Of a DNA stretch of 64,000 bases, positions 36,495-64,000 are shown one piece after another. The stretch's first letter is position 1. Every line of letters begins with the position of its first letter. Location of the stretch: positions 16,120,001 through 16,184,000 of the forward strand of contig NC_088321.1 of NCBI RefSeq assembly GCF_910592395.1, read 5' to 3'. The stretch is from Lineus longissimus. Lineage: Eukaryota > Nemertea > Pilidiophora > Heteronemertea > Lineidae. The notes beneath the pieces are model-generated. The model had not been told where the DNA came from. It did not search any database and saw only the letters and a list, made by a program, of their open reading frames with translations. A program made the position numbers and the translations under genes.

Positions 36495-37285
36495 TTCAGC
36501 TCAAAATGTTGAGTCGTTCAAGATTGCACATTATGACTTGGAAGCCACTAGATAACCAGCTGGCAGAGGGGAAATTCCCAGTAAGCTTTTGAGATGCTCT
36601 AAATCCAAAAGTTTTTGTGGTATCCGGCTGAAACTTACAGGATATATTCGTCTCAACATAAGATACTTGTATATTAAATTTGGGTGCGATCAGATTATTT
36701 TAAATTTTAGGGCGACGCCCACTTTCATGAAAAATTCAGTAATTAATAGATTCTGTTCTAATCAACGAATTCCAATTTTTTTTCCGGATCCTCATACGGT
36801 ACACTAATATGCATTCACAAACTAAATTTGAGGTCATTCCGAGAAAGTCACCGAAAAAGTTCAAAAAAAATCCCTGGGCTATAGTTCAGGGATCCGAAAG
36901 CGCAAAAAAAACTTTTTTTCTCGGAATGACTTGAAATTTGGTTTGTGAATGCTTATTGTAGTACCCTATGAGGATCTGGAAGAAAATTCTGAAATTTTTC
37001 ATCCGAACAAAAATGATGGCCCTTTTTTGTTTGAGAAAAAGGGGGCGTCGGCCAAAAAAATCAAAATGATCGGATCACTACCAAATTTGCTACACTAGTA
37101 TCTGACGTCAAGACGAATGTATCCTGTAAGTTTCAGCCAAATTGAAATACAACTTTTGGATTTATGGCATCTCAAAAGTTTACTTGTATTTTTCCCTCTG
37201 CCAGCTGGTTAACAATAGTGGCTTGAGAGTTCGTTTGGAAATCGGTCAAAATATCATGAACGACCTTAAATTCTGAGCTGAAATT
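36495..37285. repeat. Large imperfect inverted repeat (foldback) beside the satellite
   Basis: The two arms, each about 350-390 bp, are imperfect reverse complements with a centre near 36880. Matched blocks include ccagctggcagaggg (left near 36558) with ccctctgccagctgg (right near 37193), ggatcctcatacgg with cctatgaggatc, and tttgaggtcattccgag with ctcggaatgacttgaa. It could be a foldback or MITE-like element or an inverted duplication. I saw no target-site duplication. Confidence 0.75.
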
Positions 37286-37354
37286 TGCAGGATATATTTG
37301 TGTTACTGTCAGGAAGTTGTACACCAAATTTGGTTGCGATCCGATCATTTTGAG

Positions 37355-40300
37355 GGGGAACATCGTTTTCATGATATTTTGAAGAATTACTGCCAAACCA
37401 GCATTGATATAAAAATTTCGCTTTAACATCTATCAGATAATGTATCTATCATCAATATCCCGCATTTTCAGCGTTATATCACGCACAGTTTGCGGATGCA
37501 GACCACTTTAAAAATACCTTGTACCCAGGTCTTATAGGCTTTTAAGTCCTATACAATCATGCTCATGGATGGTCGTATGGGCCCTGGATCCAAGGCCCCT
37601 TTTTGAGTTTGATGGCAAAATTTTGCCAAAATTTACCAAATGTTGGGAAAACCATGAAGCGGTTGGAATTTTGAGCTGATTTTTGCAGGCAGCATCTGTA
37701 CGACATCAACAACTACATTGGCAGTGTTTTATTGGTTCTGACATGTCTAGATATCAATTATAACAATATATCATTTTGGGTCAATTTTGGATGGATTTTC
37801 AGGGCAAACACGAGCGACGCTAAGATGCTGAAAATTTTGGAACGTAATGATAGATACATAATCTGATTGATGCTAAAGCGAAATATCAATATCAATGCTA
37901 ATTAAGCATTTATTCTTCCAAATATCACGAAATAATAAGTTGGACATGTTCTCAAAATATCAACATTTTTTGAAAATATTCTTGATGACATAGAAGACAA
38001 TGTCAGTTTGAGTACTGAACCAAGATTTGGGGTGAAAACATCAAAGACTAGTTGATTGAGAGGGAATATCATTTTCGTGATATTTTGAAGAATTACTGCC
38101 AAACCAGCATTGATATAAAAATTTCGCTTTAACATCTATCAGATAATGTATCTATCATCAATATCCCGCATTTTCAGCGTTATATCACGCACAGTTTGCG
38201 GATGCAGACCACTTTAAAAATACCTTGTACCCAGGTCTTACAGGCTTTTAAGTCCTATACATTCATGCACATGGATGGTCATATGGGCCCTGGATCCAAG
38301 GCCCCTTTTTGAGTTCGATGGCAGAATTTTGCAAAAATTTACCAAATGTTTGAAAAACCATGAAGCGGTTGGAATTTTGAGCTGATTTTTGCAGGCAGCA
38401 TCTGTACGACATCAACAACTACATTGGCAGTCTTTTATTGATTCTGACATGTCTAGATATCAATTATAACAATATATCATTTTGGGTCAATTTTGGATGG
38501 ATTTTCAGGGCAAACATGAGCGACGCTAAGATGCTGAAAATTTTGGAACGTAATGATAGATACATAATCTGATTGATGCTAAAGCGAAATATCAATATCA
38601 ATGCTAATTAAGCATTTATTCTTCCAAATATCACGAAATGATAAGTTGGACATGTTCTCAAAATATCAACATTTTTTGAAAATTTTCTTGATGACATGGA
38701 AGACAATGTCTGTCTGAGTACTGAACCAAGATTTGGGGTGAAAACATCAAAGACTAGTTGATTGAGAGGGAATATCGTTTTCGTGATATTTTGAAGAATT
38801 ACTGCCAAACCAGCATTGATATAAAAATTTCGCTTTAACATCTATCAGATTATGTATCTATCATCAATATCCCGCATTTTCAGCGTTATATCACGCACAG
38901 TTTGCGGATGCAGACCACTTTAAAAATACCTTGTACCCAGGTCTTACAGGCTTTTAAGTCCTACACATTCATGCTCATGGATGGTCATATGGGCCCTGGA
39001 TCCAAGGCCCCTTTTTGAGTTTGATGGCAAAATTTTGCCAAAATTTACCAAATGTTGGGAAAACCATGAAGCGGTTGGAATTTTGAGCTGATTTTTGCAG
39101 GCAGCATCTGTACGACATCAACAACTACATTGGCAGTGTTTTATTGATTCTGACATGTCTAGATATCAATTATAACAATATATCATTTTGGGTCAATTTT
39201 GGATGGATTTTCAGGGCAAACACGAGCGACGCTAAGATGCTGAAAATTTTGGAACGTAATGATAGATACATAATCTGATTGATGCTAAAGCGAAATATCA
39301 ATATCAATGCTAATTAAGCATTTATTCTTCCAAATATCACGAAATGATAAGTTGGACATGTTCTCAAAATATCAACATTTTTTAAAAATTTTCTTGATGA
39401 CATGGAAGACAATGTCTGTCTGAGTACTGAACCAAGATTTGGGGTGAAAACATCAAAGACTAGTTGATTGAGAGGGAATATCGTTTTCGTGATATTTTGA
39501 AGAATTACTGCCAAACCAGCATTGATATAAAAATTTCGCTTTAACATCTATCAGATAATGTATCTATCATCAATATCCCGCATTTTCAGCGTTATATCAC
39601 GCACAGTTTGCGGATGCAGACCACTTTAAAAATACCTTGTACCCAGGTCTTATAGGCTTTTAAGTCCTATACAATCATGCTCATGGATGGTCATATGGGC
39701 CCTGGATCCAAGGCCCCTTTTTGAGTTTGATGGCAAAATTTTGCCAAAATTTACCAAATGTTGGGAAAACCATGAAGCGGTTGGAATTTTGAGCTGATTT
39801 TTGCAGGCAGCATCTGTACGACATCAACAACTACATTGGCAGTGTTTTATTGATTCTGACATGTCTAGATATCAATTATAACAATATATCATTTTGGGTC
39901 AATTTTGGATGGATTTTCAGGGCAAACACGAGCGACGCTAAGATGCTGAAAATTTTGGAACGTAATGATAGATACATAATCTGATTGATGCTAAAGCGAA
40001 ATATCAATATCAATGCTAATTAAGCATTTATTCTTCCAAATATCACGAAATGATAAGTTGGACATGTTCTCAAAATATCAACATTTTTTGAAAATTTTCT
40101 TGATGACATGGAAGACAATGTCTGTCTGAGTACTGAACCAAGATTTGGGGTGAAAACATCAAAGACTAGTTGATTGAGAGGGAATATCGTTTTCGTGATA
40201 TTTTGAAGAATTACTGCCAAACCAGCATTGATATAAAAATTTCGCTTTAACATCTATCAGATAATGTATCTATCATCAATATCCCGCATTTTCAGCCTTA

Positions 40301-42760
40301 TATCACGCACAGTTTGCGGATGCAGACCACTTTAAAAATACCTTGTACCCAGGTCTTATAGGCTTTTAAGTCCTATACAATCATGCTCATGGATGGTCGT
40401 ATGGGCCCTGGATCCAAGGCCCCTTTTTGAGTTTGATGGCAAAATTTTGCCAAAATTTACCAAATGTTGGGAAAACCATGAAGCGGTTGGAATTTTGAGC
40501 TGATTTTTGCAGGCAGCATCTGTACGACATCAACAACTACATTGGCAGTGTTTTATTGATTCTGACATGTCTAGATATCAATTATAACAATATATCATTT
40601 TGGGTCAATTTTGGATGGATTTTCAGGGCAAACATGAGCGACGCTAAGATGCTGAAAATTTTGGAACGTAATGATAGATACATAATCTGATTGATGCTAA
40701 AGCGAAATATCAATATCAATGCTAATTAAGCATTTATTCTTCCAAATATCACGAAATGATAAGTTGGACATGTTCTCAAAATATCAACATTTTTTGAAAA
40801 TTTTCTTGATGACATGGAAGACAATGTCTGTCTGAGTACTGAACCAAGATTTGGGGTGAAAACATCAAAGACTAGTTGATTGAGAGGGAATATCGTTTTC
40901 GTGATATTTTGAAGAATTACTGCCAAACCAGCATTGATATAAAAATTTCGCTTTAACATCTATCAGATTATGTATCTATCATCAATGTCCCGCATTTTCA
41001 GCGTTATATCACGCACAGTTTGCGGATGCAGACCACTTTAAAAATACCTTGTACCCAGGTCTTATAGGCTTTTAAGTCCTATACAATCATGCTCATGGAT
41101 GGTCGTATGGGCCCTGGATCCAAGGCCCCTTTTTGAGTTTGATGGCAAAATTTTGCCAAAATTTACCAAATGTTGGGAAAACCATGAAGCGGTTGGAATT
41201 TTGAGCTGATTTTTGCAGGCAGCATCTGTACGACATCAACAACTACATTGGCAGTCTTTTATTGATTCTGACATGTCTAGATATCAATTATAACAATATA
41301 TCATTTTGGGTCAATTTTGGATGGATTTTCAGGGCAAACATGAGCGACGCTAAGATGCTGAAAATTTTGGAACGTAATGATAGATACATAATCTGATTGA
41401 TGCTAAAGCGAAATATCAATATCAATGCTAATTAAGCATTTATTCTTCCAAATATCACGAAATGATAAGTTGGACATGTTCTCAAAATATCAACATTTTT
41501 TGAAAATTTTCTTGATGACATGGAAGACAATGTCTGTCTGAGTACTGAACCAAGATTTGGGGTGAAAACATCAAAGACTAGTTGATTGAGAGGGAATATC
41601 GTTTTTGTGATATTTTGAAGAATTACTGCCAAACCAGCATTGATATAAAAATTTCGCTTTAACATCTATCAGATTATGTATCTATCATCAATATCCCGCA
41701 TTTTCAGCGTTATATCACGCACAGTTTGCGGATGCAGACCACTTTAAAAATACCTTGTACCCAGGTCTTACAGGCTTTTAAGTCCTATACATTCATGCTC
41801 ATGGATGGTCATATGGGCCCTGGATCCAAGGCCCCTTTTTGAGTTTGATGGCAAAATTTTGCCAAAATTTACCAAATGTTGGGAAAACCATGAAGCGGTT
41901 GGAATTTTGAGCTGATTTTTGCAGGCAGCATCTGTACGACATCAATAACTACATTGGCAGTGTTTTATTGATTCTGACATGTCTAGATATCAATTATAAC
42001 AATATATCATTTTGGGTCAATTTTGGATGGATTTTCAGGGCAAACACGAGCGACGCTAAGATGCTGAAAATTTTGGAACGTAATGATAGATACATAATCT
42101 GATTGATGCTAAAGCGAAATATCAATATCAATGCTAATTAAGCATTTATTCTTCCAAATATCACGAAATGATAAGTTGGACATGTTCTCAAAATATCAAC
42201 ATTTTTTGAAAATGTTCTTGATGACATGGAAGACAATGTCTGTCTGAGTACTGAACCAAGATTTGGGGTGAAAACACCAAAGACTAGTTGATTGAGAGGG
42301 AATATCGTTTTCGTGATATTTTGAAGAATTACTGCCAAACCAGCATTGATAGAAAAATTTCGCTTTAACATCTATCAGATTATGTATCTATCACAAATAT
42401 CCCGCATTTTCAGCATTATATCACACACAGTTTGCGGATGCAGACCACTTTAAAAATACCTTGTACCCAGGTCTTACAGGATTTTTAGTCCTATACATTC
42501 ATGCTCATGGATGGTCATATGGGCCCTGGATCCAAGGCCCCTTTTTGAGTTTGATGGCAAAATTTTGCAAAAATTTACCAAATGTTGGGAAAACCATGAA
42601 GCGGTTGGAATTTTGAGCTGATTTTTGCAGGCAGCATCTGTACGACATCAACAACTACATTGGCAGTGTTTTATTGATTCTGACATGTCTAGATATCAAT
42701 GATAAGAATATCATTTTGGGTCAATTTTGGATGGATTTTCTGGGCAAACACGAGCGACGC
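37355..42760. repeat. 706-bp satellite array, seven full periods plus diverged ends
   Basis: The marker gaagaattactgccaaacc recurs at 37381, 38087, 38793, 39499, 40205, 40911, 41617 and 42323, exactly 706 bp apart. Central copies are nearly identical and the end copies are more diverged, as expected from unequal crossing-over. Each unit contains a near-palindrome centred on TGGATCCA within a GGGCCC...GGCCC context, and a small hairpin AATGCT-aatta-AGCATT. A 77-codon minus-strand open frame recurs with the period; it has no recognisable domain and is not called as a gene. Confidence 0.95.
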
Positions 42761-44829
42761 TATTAAGATGCTGATATATACTATAATCTGATTGATGCTA
42801 AAGTGATATATTTTAAAAATACCTCGTACCCAGTCTTACAGGCTTTTCAGTCCTTTACATTCATAGCCACATACAACCTTTTTAATGGGACAACTTGGCA
42901 TTATTACAAAAGCAAACCTTTCAGATGAAGCCACTCGAGGTGGAGATGCCAACATATCACCCAGTCCAGGGGACACATCCTCAGTCATCTGGTTAAGGTG
43001 TCCTTTGAGCCAACCTCAGGGAATAAGGACATTGAAGGGGAGCAGTGGTTGAATAACATCAGCCTAACTTATGGCGTGAACTGCTTTTCCCGGTCTGTAT
43101 TCAAGCTCAAGTTTCTCCACAAGCGGTGGTTTTCTCCACGTGGTGTGATGTAGTTGACGACACCACCTGGATTCTCCATGGCCAATGGCAATGAAGGACA
43201 TGTCAGCATTGTTGGCAGTATTGACTACAGGTTGTTCCATTTTATTAGCATGTCCAATTTTTCACAACAAAACTGTTTTCAAATGTGATATTCTGCTCTT
43301 CTGATTGCGGTACAACACAACTACAATAGTGGTACGTCTTCACCGGTATGCTGTTCTGAATAGTCCAGACATCAGACAGCACACATACCAGGCTTTGGAG
43401 GGAACCATGATGACATGGTCTTAGACTATTGCCAACAGCATCTTAGTGCTGGGACACTATGAAGGTTTGTTTGGCCTCGGATCACAATCAAAACAGGAGA
43501 AATATCACAGCGACAACAGATGCTTAGAGTAAACAATGGTAACTGCCGGACCTGAACCGAAAAACTGGACAAGCTAACGAATTGGAACACCCTGTAGAAC
43601 TTCCAGGGATTCTGCTCAAAGTAATAGGAGCAGCATGATTATGGGGGGCCAGTCCCATAGCCACATATCAGACAAAGAATCAAATAAACAAATCTTCCTC
43701 ATTTGTATTCGTGTATATTTATATATGTATATATTCAATAATACGCATTTTGTTGACATTTCATGTGACGTTTTATAGAAACTTAGCCTGTACATCGCAT
43801 TGTGAAGTACTCAGTATTAAAACTCTTTCAGCTTTTACCAACTATTCAAAATGCTAACAAGTTCATAATTTTATAAATAGACATTCAATTCCTTGTTTTT
43901 GTTGTTCATGTAAAGCAACTTAAAACTTTAGTTGGATCTTATCTAAACTGTTTTTCGTATTTCATCTTACCACCACCACAAGATGGCAGACTCGTCATTG
44001 ATGAACTGCCGCTGAAAACTCCAGGTTCATAGAATCAGGCAGAGTTTACAAAGATGTCGCGGTGATTGAATCATCATGTTTCAACAGTGATATGTGGCGC
44101 GAAACAACACCATCTCTCAAGTGCAGGTTATGTAGGCATTCAAATTCATCTTCAAAAATGCTTTTGCTAACACGCTATGGTGGTACGCGACTTGTGGAAA
44201 CTCAGCCTTACAGTTCAATCGCTAATACAACATTATTTCCGAGGAATCTCAGGCATGGCGTTTGTAATAGTACGGTCGTCGTCACAAAAAAGGTCACGGC
44301 AGAAAAATTTACAATCAAAACATTTGCTACATTACAATATCATAATATTTACAACGGGCAATAGGGGGCTCTCATAAAGTCTGTACGCATTGGGGTGGGG
44401 AGGGATCTGAAAATGTCCCATACTATTTGTAAACCTGTACAACCCTGTGGTTAGACGAGGGAAGAAGTATCTTCAGCAATGCATACTCTGTAGATTCTCC
44501 TTATAAGGACAAAAGGAGTTTTCTCAAGGCGTTATTTAGTAACTGTTCAAAACAATGAAAGTCAACTGTACAAACCTAATGCAGCTCCCCCCCCTCTCCA
44601 TGCAAAACGACCAAATATACCTAGCACAACAGAGCTAGTAACAAAATGAGAACAAATTCATGGATAACCTTTAATCTTCACCCCCCATTTTCCTCAATGG
44701 ACCATTCCAGTCAATGCATAAGAACAGTCCAGATGAAAAGGTATATAATAAATGCATTTCTCGTCACATGACCAATGGTAATCATTTCTCATATAAAAAT
44801 AAAATATCTGAGACGTGGGTTCTGCACAA
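42761..44829. other. Intergenic region behind the satellite
   Basis: A decayed satellite tail runs to about 42850. The rest has no supported exon. A plus-strand stretch near 43015-43150 reads as protein-like (EGEQWLNNI... FLHKRWFSPRG) but is short, ends at a stop and matches nothing I recognise. An open frame at 44062-44364 has no domain. Confidence 0.3.
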
Positions 44830-44835
44830 TTTATT
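44830..44835 (-). terminator. Candidate polyadenylation signal AATAAA (minus), Sin3
   Basis: The plus strand reads TTTATT about 540 bases after the Sin3 stop codon in transcript direction. Other signals cannot be excluded. Confidence 0.35.
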
Positions 44836-45374
44836 AACGTGCAGTCCTTCCAGACCAAATCAGGCGTTTTTATGCAAAATCAAATGCAGTTATTCAACTA
44901 GCAAATTCCAGCAACACACAAGCTGTTGAAATATTTCGGCACAATTTTGACCAAAATATCGATTTCAACTGAAGTATTTTCTAATCATTTGAATTGTTTC
45001 AATTTCAAGCCTCGTGCCGAAAAGGAATATGTGATAAGACATTTCATCATTCACTGTGTAAACAAACAGGTTAACACTAACAGCCCTGGGCTGAAGAGGT
45101 GGATGACTTTTGGTCAACAAAAGTTTAAGTCTGTGATGAAAAACAGGTGCACAATGCAACTCCACGATATGGTTATTCCGAGGGTCTGCTTTATGCTGTC
45201 ACCCCTGCTGTACTTACCACACAGGAGGGGGTGTCACAGCAATAAGTTCAAAGGCAACATTGCCGTGACCTAACCCAATCTGTTCAAAGGAACTGATCCA
45301 ACGTATACATACTCACTAGATGGAACAAACCAAGTACAATACAGAAGGGGGAACAGCTAAAGAAGTTTGAGATT

Positions 45375-62135
<16,761 letters not shown>

Positions 62136-62168
62136 GGCGTCCCAGCTGATGAATCAGGAGCAAGGCAA
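62136..62168 (-). other. Sin3 5' UTR exon segment with upstream acceptor
   Basis: In transcript direction a pyrimidine-rich tract ends in GTTGTAG at 62169-62175, followed by 33 bases and the ATG at 62135. This suggests that an upstream non-coding exon is spliced here. The ATG is also supported by similarity of MQKRPNDQES to the human SIN3A start MKRRLDDQES. Confidence 0.45.
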
Positions 62169-62175
62169 CTACAAC

Positions 62176-64000
62176 GAGAAAGGTAAGAAAAGCATAAATG
62201 CATTGATTATGATAAACACTACAAGCCTATCATCTGTTCACTAGATGAGAAACAAAATAGGAGACATGTCATAAAGGACCCAAGACATTTTCAGAAATAG
62301 CTCACCAAGAAAAATACTGAAATGAGAGTACGCCATGACACTGACAGTGACAACATTGATTCAAGACTGAAAACAATACTTTGAAAGCTGTTTTTTTGTC
62401 AAGATCGGAGCGCTGACAGAAAATTGAATTCCATTCCCAACCGACTTTCCTGCACATCTTGCCAGATAATACCTAGTCCCTCAGAGCACTAGTTACAAGC
62501 AAACAATCGATGTCTGTCAATTCTACTCGAGCTGGCTTGGATGCCTGCCAGTTATTGTGTTGCCATGGCGACAGGTTGCAGCGGAGACCATGTCCTACTC
62601 CCGAGATGCTGAATTGAGGTTGTTCTCATTGAGAAAGTGGGTCAGCATGACCACCTGATTAAAAATCAACTGAGCATTGGCTCAGACAGACAATCGTCAC
62701 CAAACTTGGTATCACCTTCAGCAAGGCTTTGAATCAAATGGTGAGTAGGCAGTTTCAGCTATTTAACACTCATCCTTTCTCAGGCCATTGTCACTGTCAC
62801 TGTCAACAATAAAACTGGGGGAAAAACAATCTTCCGCTTTTTTAATGTCTTTGGACGACTTGGTGAGGAAATTTTGTTAGTTGTTGCAATAAAGGTTTGT
62901 TTGACAAACTGAAGAGATGCTGTCCACTTCACCTGCCTTTAAAATTATGATGAGATGACTCAACCTCGGTCATGTCTGGTTTTCGAGGTAGAGAATCAGT
63001 CAACATGTCAATCGTACCTCCATGTCTGATGCCATACAATGACTGTCAGTGTGAATGCAGTATTTTGTCTTTGAGATAGAGCGGATCGGATGCATCACCA
63101 TCACATCTTGGTTTCCCCTTTATCACCTTTCTCTACACAGGGAACCAAAAACATCGACCCCTGCATTTACTGTCACAACAGATGTCAACTCCTGTACAAC
63201 AGATCACTTGAACTTTTTACAGTACTGCTCATCTGCATGAGCCAACATGGCCTCAACAAAATGGACTCGTCCAAGATGAGAATCCGTTTTTGAATAAACA
63301 CCACATTTTCAGTCGAATTACAGCAGTTGTTATACAACTTTAGATCACCATATGAATCTTTGCATATCATAGAACATTTTGACAAGGATTTAGGCACTTC
63401 CAAAGAAGATTTTTGGGAATAATTCGGGTTTTCCATTTCCCGGGAAAGGGTCGTGATAGGGGGTGGGGACAGAATGGACTCGTCCGATATACACAACTAT
63501 TTCACCAGACAGGGCTACAATAAATTTGTCAATATCTCGTAATCGGTAGAGTTAAATTCTTAGATATTTCAGGACTCAGCGCTCTTTTTATCTTTCTACA
63601 GGGTACACGGTCAAAATATAGAAAAGAAGCAAACAATTGCAAGTAAATCGGAGGGGTTGGAACAACGTGCATTTTGCGTGTTTGCGAAATTTGAATGGCA
63701 GCCAAAAATCCAAACACCCATCAAACTCTCGGCTACTTGAGAAAATCCTACGAATATTTTTTGATGAAAATAATCCCACATTGTAGAGCAGGACATACAG
63801 ATTAAAATCACATACTTTAGTCAAAATGTTTCCGTGAAAAGTGGAAGAAATCGAGTCAAAATCTCAGAAAGTCTGACGCGCTGAAAAGTGGACGAGTCCA
63901 TTATCTTCAGAACCTTCTCTCCCCGTCATTTTACTTTTTCAAACAGAGTCTTGACATTTGGTAACCAAATGCAGCAAATTGAACGCACAAGTTTTCTTCA
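62176..64000. other. Upstream region or first intron of Sin3
   Basis: No coding exon is supported. The motif atggactcgtcc occurs at about 63261 and 63474, and its reverse complement at about 63891, so a roughly 430-bp interval is bracketed by 13-bp inverted copies. Open frames here are short and overlap on both strands. Confidence 0.35.

Noticed and set aside
37172-42371. Eight related minus-strand frames beginning MLKRNF
   Set aside because: They recur with the 706-bp satellite or its edge. Similarity follows from array homogenisation and no domain is present.
43015-43150. Protein-like stretch that might be a transposase remnant
   Set aside because: Too short, ends at a stop, and no catalytic motif can be seen.

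Overview
The window is animal nuclear DNA: genes are split by spliceosomal introns with GT/AG borders, polyadenylation signals lie behind the stop codons, and much of the non-coding space is satellite DNA and SINE/MITE-type repeats. The gene set (Sin3, a BNIP2/caytaxin protein, a CALML4-like protein, SLC25A42, and an ankyrin–Mab-21 protein) and the tRNA-derived SINEs fit a marine invertebrate bilaterian such as a spiralian or ambulacrarian. I cannot name the species. Exons were assigned by hand from conserved protein sequence plus splice-site phase. Every internal junction I give for the five recognised genes is phase-consistent.

Layout: (1) 1-1993, plus strand: the 3' part of the visible exons of an unrecognised acidic, low-complexity protein that begins before the window. 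(2) 2873-7453, minus strand: a 1342-residue ankyrin-repeat protein with a cGAS/Mab-21 nucleotidyltransferase domain, intact acidic triad and C-terminal p62-like ZZ zinc finger. (3) 11314-18012, plus strand: a BNIP2/caytaxin (BCH, CRAL-TRIO-like) gene, possibly with an alternative first exon at 8585, and a 3' UTR to about 20.45 kb. (4) 21873-23272, minus strand: a small CALML4-like EF-hand protein of 5 exons. (5) 25282-31341, plus strand: SLC25A42, a mitochondrial CoA carrier, 8 exons. (6) 31.3-45.4 kb: a repeat-rich gap with a 784-bp tandem duplication, a large foldback and a 706-bp satellite. (7) 45375-62135, minus strand: a complete Sin3 corepressor coding region, 21 exons and 1338 residues, with several repeat arrays in its introns.

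The genes do not form a pathway; they alternate in strand. The most interesting item is the ankyrin–cGAS-like–ZZ protein. It joins a predicted second-messenger (cyclic dinucleotide) synthase to a ligand-binding repeat solenoid and a zinc finger of the kind that recognises N-degrons in p62. Second are signs of exon and splice-site duplication in introns: copies of parts of Sin3 exon 12, a 76-bp array that multiplies the SLC25A42 intron-6 donor, and an 88-copy array that multiplies an acceptor-like tract in Sin3 intron 19. Duplicated copies inside Sin3 intron 11 also act as natural empty sites that define a TTAA-flanked MITE and a SINE exactly.
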